From: Streptococcus parasanguinis | Lineage (GTDB): Bacteria; Bacillota; Bacilli; Lactobacillales; Streptococcaceae | Assembly: GCF_031582885.1 (NCBI RefSeq) | Contig: NZ_CP133988.1 | Span: forward strand, 1,619,501 to 1,683,500 | Reading direction: 5' to 3' | Length of the DNA stretch: 64,000 nt | Part shown: positions 46,660 through 53,957 of the stretch, in pieces | Layout of the letters: every line of letters starts with the position of its first letter | How positions within the stretch are numbered: position 1 is the stretch's first letter | The notes under the pieces: generated by a model | Seen by the model: the letters and a program-made list of their open reading frames with translations, nothing else | Told to the model about the DNA's origin: nothing | Databases searched by the model: none | Program-made: the position numbers and the translations under genes

Positions 46660-46689
46660 ATTGCTTTTTGACTGACTTCATTGTTAGTC
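46654..46689 (-). promoter_or_regulatory. ANTAR (EutV) twin-hairpin site upstream of eutA
   Basis: On the minus strand P1 is GACTAAC-AATGAA-GTCAGTC (46670-46689; one A-C mismatch in a 7 bp stem), a 4-base linker follows, then P2 AGC-AATGAC-GCT (46654-46665). Both loops have A1 and G4. P2 overlaps the terminator's 5' arm, the arrangement shown for EutV antitermination in Enterococcus faecalis, where eutA is also a target. Confidence 0.85.
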
Positions 46690-46698
46690 TTTAATTAT

Positions 46699-48135
46699 TC
46701 ACACTTTAAAAATTATCTTAACTTGCGTCCCCTCATCATTTGAGGTTGTCACAATTCTTCCAGATAATTTGCTATCTACAAATCGTTGAACGAGGATTAA
46801 ACCAAGATGCTCTTGGCCTACGGTTTCGACATTGTAACCGCTACCATTATCAATTACTTGTATACGTATTATATCATCATTTTTCGTCATTTGCAAACGA
46901 ATACATTGATTTTTTTTATTTTTTTGATATTTTTTATTGGAAAAAGCATGCTCATAAGCATTTTGTAATAATTCATTAATAACCAGTGCTAATGATGATG
47001 CTCTATTGTGATCTAGATAAATTTCATCACATAATTTCAATTTTAATTGAATATCAGGCCTTTCTGCATAGCAACGCTGAAGATTGGATGAAACAATTTC
47101 AATCAGGGACTTCAGATCGATTTGCTCATGTTCTTGACTAGAAAGAAGCTCATAGGTAGCAGCAATCGAGAAAATCCGGTTTATACAATCTTCGAAAGCA
47201 ACCTTCGCACCAGATTCTTTAACCTGTGCTCCTTGCAATCGCAATAAAGAAATAATCGTTTGAAGGTGATTTTTAACTCGATGATTAATTTCTCGAGAAG
47301 CCATCACACTTTCTTGGATCTCTTTGTCTTTTTCTTGAAGTTCAGTGATATTCCTTATGGTAATAACCGTTTGATGATTGCGAGCATTAGGGTAACACTT
47401 CACTTGGAAATAGTGCTTCCCATACTTGACGGTTTTATTACTATCTGAAAAATGATCTTCTACTAATTCGGAAAAGATAGTTCCATCCAAGGAAAGATTG
47501 TCATAATGCATTCCTTGAACACTATCCAAATAGCCTAACTTCGTTCGATATAAGATAACAGCAGACTGATTGCAATGAAGTAGAAATCCTCCCTGATCGA
47601 AGACTAAGACTGCATCTTCTACATAATCCAATAAGGAAACTTCATCTTCTCGACTTGATTCTGAAGGAGCTTGAAATATGTAAGAATTGTCCCCCTTACA
47701 AGGCTTTAGAGAGAAGCTGGACGAAAAGCTATTTGAAAAATCACTTTCAACGATTAAAGTAGCAATTACTTTTTTTCCTCTGATAATTGGAAAAACAGTC
47801 TGTTCAATTGCAACTCCTTCTTGCGATTGTCCTCGAAGACCCACAGAAGGAACACCTGTTTGAAGTGTACGAAGAACCCCTGGTTCATTTTCTAAAAAGG
47901 CAGACTGCCCAACAACTGTTTTTTCATACAAGCTCTCTTTTGTATGAGGCTTTCTATGAAAAACGACAATTGCATGATCAGAATAAATATTTTTTACATC
48001 AATGAAGACGTCCTTATCCATAAACTCTTTGCTAGATAAAACTGCCTCTGATTGTCGAATCAAATAATCAATATCTGCTTCATTAAGATCTGTTTTATCC
48101 TCGCAAAATTTCTTTATCTGATTATTGTACTTCAT
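46699..48135 (-). CDS. eutW: Ethanolamine-sensing histidine kinase
   Basis: This 478-residue cytoplasmic kinase has no membrane segment. The N-terminal half contains a sensory region and a PAS-like domain (about 165-265: EDAVLVFDQGGFLLHCNQSAVILY). The HisKA_2-type transmitter follows, with the phosphoacceptor probably His285 in REINHRVKNHLQTI, and an ATPase domain with N-box ALVINELLQNAYEHAF and GSGYNVETVGQEHLGLILVQ. It overlaps eutV by 14 bp. In E. faecalis EutW senses ethanolamine and phosphorylates EutV. Confidence 0.93.
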   Translation of the reverse strand: MKYNNQIKKFCEDKTDLNEADIDYLIRQSEAVLSSKEFMDKDVFIDVKNIYSDHAIVVFHRKPHTKESLYEKTVVGQSAFLENEPGVLRTLQTGVPSVGLRGQSQEGVAIEQTVFPIIRGKKVIATLIVESDFSNSFSSSFSLKPCKGDNSYIFQAPSESSREDEVSLLDYVEDAVLVFDQGGFLLHCNQSAVILYRTKLGYLDSVQGMHYDNLSLDGTIFSELVEDHFSDSNKTVKYGKHYFQVKCYPNARNHQTVITIRNITELQEKDKEIQESVMASREINHRVKNHLQTIISLLRLQGAQVKESGAKVAFEDCINRIFSIAATYELLSSQEHEQIDLKSLIEIVSSNLQRCYAERPDIQLKLKLCDEIYLDHNRASSLALVINELLQNAYEHAFSNKKYQKNKKNQCIRLQMTKNDDIIRIQVIDNGSGYNVETVGQEHLGLILVQRFVDSKLSGRIVTTSNDEGTQVKIIFKV

Positions 48136-48700
48136 TATTCAATAACAGCAACTTTGCAATTTCAATCATTGGAACACGCTTTTGCATACTGATTGTCCGA
48201 ATCTGTTTAAAAGCCTCCGGTTCCGTAAGATTATCTCTCGTCATCAAAAGTCCTTTAGCCTTTTCTAAAACAATTCGATCATCGAGCTTCTTACTAATTT
48301 TAATTAATTCCTTCGAAAGTAATTGCTGTTGCCGTCCTTTCTCTATACAAACTGCTATTGTAGGAATTAAAGACTTTGCATCCAACGGTTTTACCAAGTA
48401 AGCACTAGCACCAGTTAAACTTGCCTTTTTGATATAATGGTCATCATTATAAGCAGAGAGAATTATCACACCGTATGCTAATTCATCATCTAATATTTTT
48501 TTACCTGCTGATAAACCATCTAATAACGGTAATTTAATATCCATTATCACTAGATCGAAAAAGTGTTTTTGACAAAGTTCAATAGCTTCAAAACCATCAC
48601 TTGCTTCTGCAGCCACTTCATAATCTGACTGTTCTAAAATTTGTTTGATATCTAAGCGAATAATCGGATCATCATCACAAATTAGTATTCTGCCTTTCAT
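48122..48700 (-). CDS. eutV: Response regulator with ANTAR RNA-binding domain
   Basis: This 192-residue antiterminator has a receiver domain (1-120) with acidic pocket CDDD (8-11), phosphoacceptor Asp54 in VIMDIKLPLLDG and Lys in YLVKPLD. The C-terminal ANTAR domain (about 130-190) has LEKAKGLLMTRDNLTEPEAFKQIRTISMQKRVPMIEIA with the conserved Ala and Arg/Lys residues that contact hexaloops. I start at 48700 (GAGGG upstream at good spacing). Phosphorylated EutV should bind the five twin-hairpin sites found in this window. Confidence 0.95.
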   Translation of the reverse strand: MKGRILICDDDPIIRLDIKQILEQSDYEVAAEASDGFEAIELCQKHFFDLVIMDIKLPLLDGLSAGKKILDDELAYGVIILSAYNDDHYIKKASLTGASAYLVKPLDAKSLIPTIAVCIEKGRQQQLLSKELIKISKKLDDRIVLEKAKGLLMTRDNLTEPEAFKQIRTISMQKRVPMIEIAKLLLLNNEVQ

Positions 48701-48722
48701 AAACTCCATCCCTCATATGAAA

Positions 48723-49067
48723 TTATGTTCTTGTTACAACTGTACTTGAAAAGCCTAGAATCTCTTCTAAACCATTTAATACTGCGTGGAGTGATGCATC
48801 TACTGACGCAACATCCCCTGTCATTACAACAGATCCGCTAAATCGATCCACAAAACCAATCTGTACACCAGCTGCTTTAGTAGCTATATCCACAGCAATA
48901 ATTGCAGCCTCACTTGGAGTGATGGTCAATATCCCAATAGCATCACGAAAATCAGTCTGTAACCCCAATTTTTCAAAAATAACAGGATCAGGACTAGCAA
49001 TTAAATGTGCTAATGTGACTTGTTTACCAGGAACGTATTCCTGAATCATTCTTTGTTTTTCTGACAT
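48723..49067 (-). CDS. eutS: Microcompartment shell protein, EutS type
   Basis: This 114-residue single BMC-domain (permuted) protein forms bent hexamers at shell edges. [30 protein letters not shown] and [38 protein letters not shown] are typical. It has an AGAGGTGATAATAA site before its ATG and leads the eutS-eutV-eutW transcript. Confidence 0.95.
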   Translation of the reverse strand: MSEKQRMIQEYVPGKQVTLAHLIASPDPVIFEKLGLQTDFRDAIGILTITPSEAAIIAVDIATKAAGVQIGFVDRFSGSVVMTGDVASVDASLHAVLNGLEEILGFSSTVVTRT

Positions 49068-49119
49068 TTATTATCACCTCTGGATTGGTTTTACAATAAA
49101 TATAATTCTAAATAATTTG

Positions 49120-49148
49120 ATTATACTATATTTAGTATTCGCTTTCAA
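49120..49148 (-). promoter_or_regulatory. Promoter of eutS-eutV-eutW with overlapping cre-like site
   Basis: The minus strand has -35 TTGAAA (49148-49143), a 17 bp spacer and a perfect -10 TATAAT (49125-49120). The sequence TTGAAAGCGAATACT (49148-49134) fits the streptococcal cre consensus with one mismatch and covers the -35 box. No terminator hairpin follows before eutS, so the regulators appear to be made without antitermination. Confidence 0.65.
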
Positions 49149-49536
49149 TAAAATTTATTAATTAAATTATTACATAACAGTGTCAAATTAAAGATCTTAA
49201 ATTTGAGGGAAATTTTTTTAATCCTTTTAATTTTTTGTATGTTAATTTAACTATTTGAAATAATTGATTATAAAATATAGAACCATTAATATCTAATTAT
49301 GTACTATGCAAAACCAATACAAGACAACTTATTAGTGCTTTTAAAAAATTATAAAAGTAAGCCTATATTAAACAAAATAAATTTAAAAATTACAATTAAT
49401 CATGTGAACTTTTATTATACATATATTCATAAAAAAATCTGAACTCACATGTCTATTTTAATTTTCACTAGCAGATTCATTTCTACTATATTAATAAGAC
49501 TTTATACTTTATTTTTGTTAATTTAAAATGACTTTT
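49149..49536. other. AT-rich intergenic region, nothing further recognised
   Basis: About 390 bp between the eutG stop and the eutS promoter is very AT-rich. A weak hairpin after eutG (AATCTG near 49475 paired with CAGATT near 49440, followed by T on the minus strand) could be its terminator but the inner stem is poor. I see no ORF, RNA gene or repeat. Confidence 0.4.
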
Positions 49537-50679
49537 TTAGAAAGCTTGTTCTAAAACCTTCAATAATTCTTCAACTGTAGGGACTCTCGGATTTGTAATC
49601 GTACACTTATCCAATAAAGCAGCTTCTGCAATCTCACGTTTATGAGCATTAAAATCATCCACTCCCACTCCGTAAGATCTTAAAGAAGTCGGATGATCTA
49701 ATTTCTTTTGAAGTTTTCGAACAGCATCCACTAATTGTCTTACACCTAGAATAGGTGTAGAAGCACTCAACCCTAATAAACGAGCAATCTGTTGATATCT
49801 TTCAGCAGTTTCTTTATTCAAATTACCAGCACGGGTACCGGTCGTTGCCACATTCGCATTATACTGGATAATATGTGGCATTAAGATGCTATTAAGTCGT
49901 CCATGAGGAATATGGAATTTAGCTCCAGCTGCATGGGCGATACTATGATTAATCCCCAATGAAGCTGAGTTGAAGGCCATTCCTGCCAAAGTAGAGGCTA
50001 CATGCATTTTTTCACGTGCTTCTAAATCATGTCCATTTTTGTATGCACGAGGCAAGTATTCAAATACTAATTTGATAGCTTTTTCAGCCAAAGCATCAGA
50101 AAAATCAGTTGCTTTATTTGAAACATAGGCCTCAATCGCATGTGTTAATACATCCATACCAGTATCTGCTGTAATATTAGCTGGTAGTGTTTCCACCAAA
50201 TTGGAATCTAATATAGCGATATCCGGTAGAATATCCCAATCTACGATCGGATACTTTTGTCCTTTCTCAGCATCAGTAATAACTGCGAAACTTGTCACTT
50301 CAGAACCTGTTCCGCTAGTAGTTGGGATAGAGATCAATTCCACATCAGTAAAAATCCCTTGTTTCTTCGCAAAGTAATACATTGCTTTAGATGCATCAAT
50401 TGCAGATCCCCCACCGACAGATAAGACAATATCGATTGATTTCCCTTCAGTCGCGTGAATCCCTGCCACAATAACATCAATAGGAGGATCTGGAACAATA
50501 TCAGTAAAGGTTATGATATCGTTACTAGCGTCTAAATAATCAAGAATTTTATCTAACTGTCCAGATTCTTTTAAAAACGGATCAGCAACAACCAATATGG
50601 TTTTGTTATGATAGTTTTCTAATTGGGCCAAAGCACCTTTGCCGACAAAAATTTTAGTTTTGTAGTAAATATTATACAT
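49537..50679 (-). CDS. eutG: Iron-containing alcohol dehydrogenase (ethanolamine pathway)
   Basis: This 380-residue group III alcohol dehydrogenase reduces acetaldehyde to ethanol and regenerates NAD inside or near the microcompartment. The NAD-binding VLSVGGGSAIDASKAMYY (about 88-105), SIPTTSGTGSEVTSFAVI (about 120-137) and the metal-binding histidines in GINHSIAHAAGAKFHIPHGRLNSILMPH (about 247-275) are present. It has its own promoter, cre-like site and ANTAR leader. No clear targeting peptide is visible at either end. Confidence 0.9.
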   Translation of the reverse strand: MYNIYYKTKIFVGKGALAQLENYHNKTILVVADPFLKESGQLDKILDYLDASNDIITFTDIVPDPPIDVIVAGIHATEGKSIDIVLSVGGGSAIDASKAMYYFAKKQGIFTDVELISIPTTSGTGSEVTSFAVITDAEKGQKYPIVDWDILPDIAILDSNLVETLPANITADTGMDVLTHAIEAYVSNKATDFSDALAEKAIKLVFEYLPRAYKNGHDLEAREKMHVASTLAGMAFNSASLGINHSIAHAAGAKFHIPHGRLNSILMPHIIQYNANVATTGTRAGNLNKETAERYQQIARLLGLSASTPILGVRQLVDAVRKLQKKLDHPTSLRSYGVGVDDFNAHKREIAEAALLDKCTITNPRVPTVEELLKVLEQAF

Positions 50680-50750
50680 TCTTTCTCCTTTCTTATCAGA
50701 GTTTCTTATTTTATTTTACCCCCTTTATCATTTGAAACTCTTAAAACAAC

Positions 50751-50814
50751 ATAAAAAGAAGCCACATGAAACACTACCAAATAGTATAAATTTTGGCATA
50801 TTTCATATAGCTTC
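50751..50814 (-). terminator. Leader terminator upstream of eutG
   Basis: On the minus strand GAAGC at 50814-50810 pairs with GCTTC near 50758, and ATGAAA pairs with TTTCAT inside (two mismatches between), followed by TTTTTAT. The 5' arm overlaps ANTAR hairpin P2 (50809-50820). Confidence 0.8.
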
Positions 50815-50841
50815 ATTGCTTAAAATTGTACGTCCTTGTAC
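50809..50841 (-). promoter_or_regulatory. ANTAR (EutV) twin-hairpin site upstream of eutG
   Basis: On the minus strand P1 is GTAC-AAGGAC-GTAC (50828-50841), a 7-base linker follows, and P2 is AGC-AATGAA-GCT (50809-50820). Both loops are A1/G4 hexaloops. P2 overlaps the 5' arm of the eutG leader terminator, so EutV binding should permit read-through into eutG. Confidence 0.83.
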
Positions 50842-50850
50842 TTTACAAAA

Positions 50851-50879
50851 AGTATAACATAAAAACGCTTACAACGCAA
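50851..50879 (-). promoter_or_regulatory. Promoter of eutG with cre-like site in the spacer
   Basis: The minus strand has -35 TTGCGT (50879-50874), a 17 bp spacer and -10 TATACT (50856-50851). The spacer holds TGTAAGCGTTTTTA (50873-50860), one mismatch from the cre consensus, so CcpA binding would block the promoter directly. Transcription would start near 50844, at the 5' edge of ANTAR hairpin P1. Confidence 0.7.
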
Positions 50880-50916
50880 AAGAAAAAACATATATTTTTT
50901 TTTTTGATCATAATAC

Positions 50917-50945
50917 TTGCAGATTCTTCTAGATCGTGCTATCAT
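50917..50945 (+). promoter_or_regulatory. Promoter of the riboswitch RNA
   Basis: The plus strand has TTGCAG (50917-50922), a 17 bp spacer and TATCAT (50940-50945), pointing away from eutG. Transcription would begin near 50952, about 10 bases before the riboswitch aptamer. Confidence 0.6.
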
Positions 50946-50959
50946 TAAATTACTAGAAA

Positions 50960-51125
50960 TGATTTTGGTACTTTTAAGAGTATGGAAGTTTGGTGAAAAT
51001 CCAACACGGTCCCGCCACTGTGATAAGCTTAGCTTTAAGTCAGGTCTTTATTCTTAAATTTTAGTAGATTTCACGCCTCGATGTAAGGTGGTGATGTCAG
51101 TTAGGAAATACACCAAAATAGTGCT
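50960..51125 (+). promoter_or_regulatory. Adenosylcobalamin riboswitch aptamer
   Basis: The B12 box GCCACTG is at 51014-51020, inside GGTCCCGCCACTGTGA, with the conserved upstream TGGTGAAAATCCAACACGG (50991-51009) and downstream AGTCAGGTC (51038-51046), all in the right order for a cobalamin riboswitch. It is on the plus strand, opposite to every eut and cob gene nearby. Confidence 0.9.
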
Positions 51126-51220
51126 TTCCCCTATTGACTCTACGTATGAGTACGTATCATTTTCTAAGGATGGGGTTCCCATCATCTGCAAAGAAGCAGA
51201 GTCAATATTTGGAAAGCTAC

Positions 51221-51265
51221 TGTTAACCAATGAAGCTTAGCACGAAATTTGTACACTGTTGTACA
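51221..51265 (+). promoter_or_regulatory. ANTAR (EutV) twin-hairpin decoy site in the riboswitch RNA
   Basis: P1 is TGTTAACC-AATGAA-GCTTAGCA (51221-51242, one C-C mismatch and one G-T pair), a 7-base linker follows, and P2 is TGTAC-ACTGTT-GTACA (51250-51265). Both loops have A1 and G4. Unlike the mRNA leaders, P2 ends 17 bases before the terminator and does not overlap it, which fits sequestration of EutV rather than antitermination. A further A1/G4 hairpin, TCTGC-AAAGAA-GCAGA, lies at 51185-51200. Confidence 0.82.
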
Positions 51266-51282
51266 TCTGGCTTTCGAATTCT

Positions 51283-51320
51283 AACCTTGTCCTTCCCTTT
51301 AGGGAAGACGAGGTTTTTTT
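51283..51320 (+). terminator. Terminator of the riboswitch RNA
   Basis: AACCTTGTCCTTCCC pairs with GGGAAGACGAGGTT around a TTTA loop (one bulged C, one wobble), followed by a run of T to 51320. Confidence 0.9.
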
Positions 51321-51355
51321 CTTATCACCTCTAATCAAAAAGATATGACATAGAT

Positions 51356-51397
51356 AAAAAAACACTGCCCCTATTTTTTTATTAGAGGTAGTGCTTT
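51356..51397 (-). terminator. Terminator of the HAD-eutP-cobD-pduX-cobT operon
   Basis: On the minus strand CACTACCTCTA (51393-51383) pairs with TAGGGGCAGTG (51373-51363), one mismatch and one wobble, followed by TTTTTTT at 51362-51356. It lies just after the adenosyltransferase stop. Confidence 0.88.
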
Positions 51398-51401
51398 TAT
51401 T

Positions 51402-52004
51402 CTAGTTATTATTTTTCTTTGCCCAACGCTCCACATCTGCTTTTGTAATATTGTGAAACACTTTTGCTCCTCTTTCATAAGGAATATCCTCACAGTGTTT
51501 TCGATAATTAATCACTCTTGCAAGAGCAAAGAAATAGTCAGATAAACGATTCACAAAAATTAAAACTTGATTATTAATTTCATTTGTCCACATGGTCGCG
51601 ACAATATGTCGTTCTGCACGACGCGCAATGGTTCTTGCTACATGAACCATTGAAGCAATTTCATCACCGCCAGGTAAAATGAATCTTTCCAGAGCTGGTG
51701 GAATATCCGCATACGTATCAATTCGTTCTTCAATCCATTTGATGAGGCTTTCATCCACTTTATATGGATAAACACCATGTGGAGTAGATAAATCTGAACC
51801 GCAATCAAACAAATAATTTTGTAACTGATACAATTCGTCTCTCAATTCATCTTCAGGATCCATTTTACTAATCGTATAACCAACCCAAGTATTTAGTTCA
51901 TCAATAGTCCCGTATGCATTGACTCGATCCGAATCCTTTGCAACACTTTGACCACCTACTAATTTTGTAAGACCTTTATCACCGGTCTTTGTATATAATT
52001 GCAT
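51402..52004 (-). CDS. Cob(I)alamin adenosyltransferase, PduO type (second copy)
   Basis: This 200-residue ATP:corrinoid adenosyltransferase has the ATP motif YTKTGDKGLTKLVGGQSVAKDSDRV (4-28) and the RTIARRAERHIV helix with conserved arginines. It is clearly homologous to the protein at 15462-16046 but well diverged (for example C-terminal RWAKKNNN tail). It is the last gene of an operon with eutP, cobD, pduX and cobT, so it may serve salvage and lower-ligand assembly under ethanolamine growth. Confidence 0.92.
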   Translation of the reverse strand: MQLYTKTGDKGLTKLVGGQSVAKDSDRVNAYGTIDELNTWVGYTISKMDPEDELRDELYQLQNYLFDCGSDLSTPHGVYPYKVDESLIKWIEERIDTYADIPPALERFILPGGDEIASMVHVARTIARRAERHIVATMWTNEINNQVLIFVNRLSDYFFALARVINYRKHCEDIPYERGAKVFHNITKADVERWAKKNNN

Positions 52005-52024
52005 ATTTTCCTCCTTTATTCCTA

Positions 52025-53089
52025 TTATCTAATATCGACATAGTCATCCCGGTCCAATTTTCCTTCTTCAAAAGTTGGCATATGTTCTATGGTATATACA
52101 GAACTTTCCATTAAAAAGAAAGCTAAAGGACAGCCAGAACCTTCTCCTAAACGCATATTCATTTGAAGCATAGGGGATAATCCTAAGTAGTCAGAAACGA
52201 TTCGATATCCTGGTTCTGTTGAACAATGCGATGGGAAGCAATAATCTAAAACCTCTTTCTTTAATTGAGAAGCAATCAAGAGTCCCGTTAAAGAAATCAG
52301 TCCATCGATGACACAAGGCAGTTGATGTTGGGCACATGCTAGATAGGTGCCAACCATTCCCAACATATCCAGCCCACCAACTTTTGAAACCAGATCAATC
52401 ATATCACTATAAGGTGCATGATTGGTTACTGCTTCTTGGATAACTGCTGTTTTATGAGCCTTCATCTTTTCCGTAACACCCGCTCCATATCCCGTCACCT
52501 CTTGTGCAGGGAGCCCCAAAGTTGCGGCAATAACTGCTGCGGATGTCGTGGTATTTCCAACCCCCATCTCACCAGTCCCAAATAAGGTATAGCCCTGATT
52601 AATCAATTCAACTGTTCTTCTATACCCAACCAAAATCGCTTCTAGGGCCTCCTGCCGAGTCATGGCAGGTTCCTTTAGCATATTTCGTGTTCCATTTAGA
52701 ATATGGTCTGGATTATCAGGATAGATTGGGCTTTTACAACCAATATCAATGACGCAGATATCTGAACCCGCATATTCAGCAATATTAGCCACCCCTGCTT
52801 TCCCATTTCTAATATTATTGGCTACAATAAATGTTGTTTCGATAGGGTTTGAGGAGATTCCTTCATCGCAAACTCCATTATCCGCTACATAAATCATGAC
52901 CATTTTCTTTGTTAGGTTGATTTCAGAAGGAAACATCGCATATAATCTAGCATACATTTTTTCCATTTTTCCTAATGCACCTAGAGGTTTCGCTAATCGA
53001 TCACAATAGTTTTTTCCCTCTTCTAATGCTTTAGCATCAATCGGTACAATATTTTTTAGGATTTGATTTAATTCATCTTGCCTATCCAC
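52025..53089 (-). CDS. cobT: Nicotinate-nucleotide:dimethylbenzimidazole phosphoribosyltransferase
   Basis: This 354-residue enzyme makes alpha-ribazole-phosphate, activating the lower ligand base. It contains LAKPLGALGKMEKMYARL, GEMGVGNTTTSAAVIAATLG (about 173-192) and the catalytic glutamate in MRLGEGSGCPLAFFLMES (about 317-334). No dimethylbenzimidazole synthesis gene is seen, so the natural base may be adenine (pseudo-B12) or an acquired benzimidazole. It overlaps pduX by 8 bp. Confidence 0.95.
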   Translation of the reverse strand: MDRQDELNQILKNIVPIDAKALEEGKNYCDRLAKPLGALGKMEKMYARLYAMFPSEINLTKKMVMIYVADNGVCDEGISSNPIETTFIVANNIRNGKAGVANIAEYAGSDICVIDIGCKSPIYPDNPDHILNGTRNMLKEPAMTRQEALEAILVGYRRTVELINQGYTLFGTGEMGVGNTTTSAAVIAATLGLPAQEVTGYGAGVTEKMKAHKTAVIQEAVTNHAPYSDMIDLVSKVGGLDMLGMVGTYLACAQHQLPCVIDGLISLTGLLIASQLKKEVLDYCFPSHCSTEPGYRIVSDYLGLSPMLQMNMRLGEGSGCPLAFFLMESSVYTIEHMPTFEEGKLDRDDYVDIR

Positions 53090-53957
53090 AGATTTCCTCC
53101 ACCTTCTTCACTTTTAGCCCATCATATATAATTTTGCTTAGATTCCTTATAGAATAATAGCTTGCCAGAGGATGTTGGGAAAGTCGTTCTTCTAACTTAT
53201 TCAAGTGAATCAGCTGATCTTGAGTCAACAGAATACCAACGATGCTACCACTATGAGCAACATTTACTCCTAGTAAACCTAATTCTGTTGTAATTTCTAT
53301 AATTTCTTCTAAATAGGGTTTGGGCAACCGTTTGTTATTTAACAAGGCACTTGTAGTCGCCAACTTACCTAATAGCTTCACATTTTGTTTGTCACAGGCA
53401 GTTTTAAAATCAATCAGCAATTTCTTTGATTGCTTAGCAGGATACAAGGGACTATCTGTCATTCTTATGAAACTCGTTGTATCGACGATTTGATCTGGCT
53501 CTAGAATGTACACATAAAGATTCGGTTTCCATTTTGTCTGCCATTTGATCGCACCGTCAAGAGGATTCATCACAGTCCAGTCTGAAAATCCTACGGAGTC
53601 ACTTGGTTCAATCTTTGAACAAAGACTCGTTAATAAGGGAACCGAAACTTTTCCATATTTATAGGCAGAATAAGCTCCTAAGATCGAGAGCATATCCGCT
53701 GTACTGCTAGAATAGCCCTTCCCAACAGAAATATCTGTTTGAAAAGTATAGTCGAAATCTATTTGATCTGTTAGTTCATTGATGACTTGCAGCATTTTAG
53801 GCCGCAGCCCTTCTTCCATGACACCTGTTTGAGGGCCAATCACTACTTGACTTTTCTTTTCAATGCCATAAGACATCAAAAACTCTTCACCATCTACCAC
53901 ACATTGAAACAATTCTCCGCAAGAGCCTGGACAAGATGCTATCATTGTTCCCTTCAC
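53082..53957 (-). CDS. pduX: L-threonine kinase
   Basis: This 291-residue GHMP-family kinase makes L-threonine O-3-phosphate, the substrate of CobD. The N-terminal IASCPGSCGELFQCVVDGEEFL is typical of PduX, and the GHMP ATP motif is VGKGYSSSTADMLSIL (about 103-118). It overlaps cobD by 4 bp at its start and cobT by 8 bp at its end. Confidence 0.92.
   Translation of the reverse strand: MKGTMIASCPGSCGELFQCVVDGEEFLMSYGIEKKSQVVIGPQTGVMEEGLRPKMLQVINELTDQIDFDYTFQTDISVGKGYSSSTADMLSILGAYSAYKYGKVSVPLLTSLCSKIEPSDSVGFSDWTVMNPLDGAIKWQTKWKPNLYVYILEPDQIVDTTSFIRMTDSPLYPAKQSKKLLIDFKTACDKQNVKLLGKLATTSALLNNKRLPKPYLEEIIEITTELGLLGVNVAHSGSIVGILLTQDQLIHLNKLEERLSQHPLASYYSIRNLSKIIYDGLKVKKVEEICG

Larger units (their letters stand above)
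50952..51320 (+). ncRNA. EutX/Rli55-like riboswitch-containing regulatory RNA
   Basis: This is a stand-alone plus-strand RNA of about 370 nt. It holds an AdoCbl riboswitch (about 50960-51125), a middle structured part, ANTAR hairpins at 51221-51265 and a terminator at 51283-51320. No ORF of note lies within it, and the next genes run the other way, so it does not lead a gene. In E. faecalis (EutX) and Listeria (Rli55), RNAs of this design bind EutV when AdoCbl is absent, which silences the eut genes; with AdoCbl the RNA ends early and EutV is free. I could not locate the early terminator with certainty. Confidence 0.85.

Noticed and set aside
51185..51200. TCTGC-AAAGAA-GCAGA as ANTAR hairpin P1 of the decoy RNA
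   Set aside because: The loop fits A1/G4, but it is 49 bases from P2. The hairpin at 51221-51242 is 7 bases from P2, as in the eutG leader, and is the better P1. The first may be an additional hairpin.
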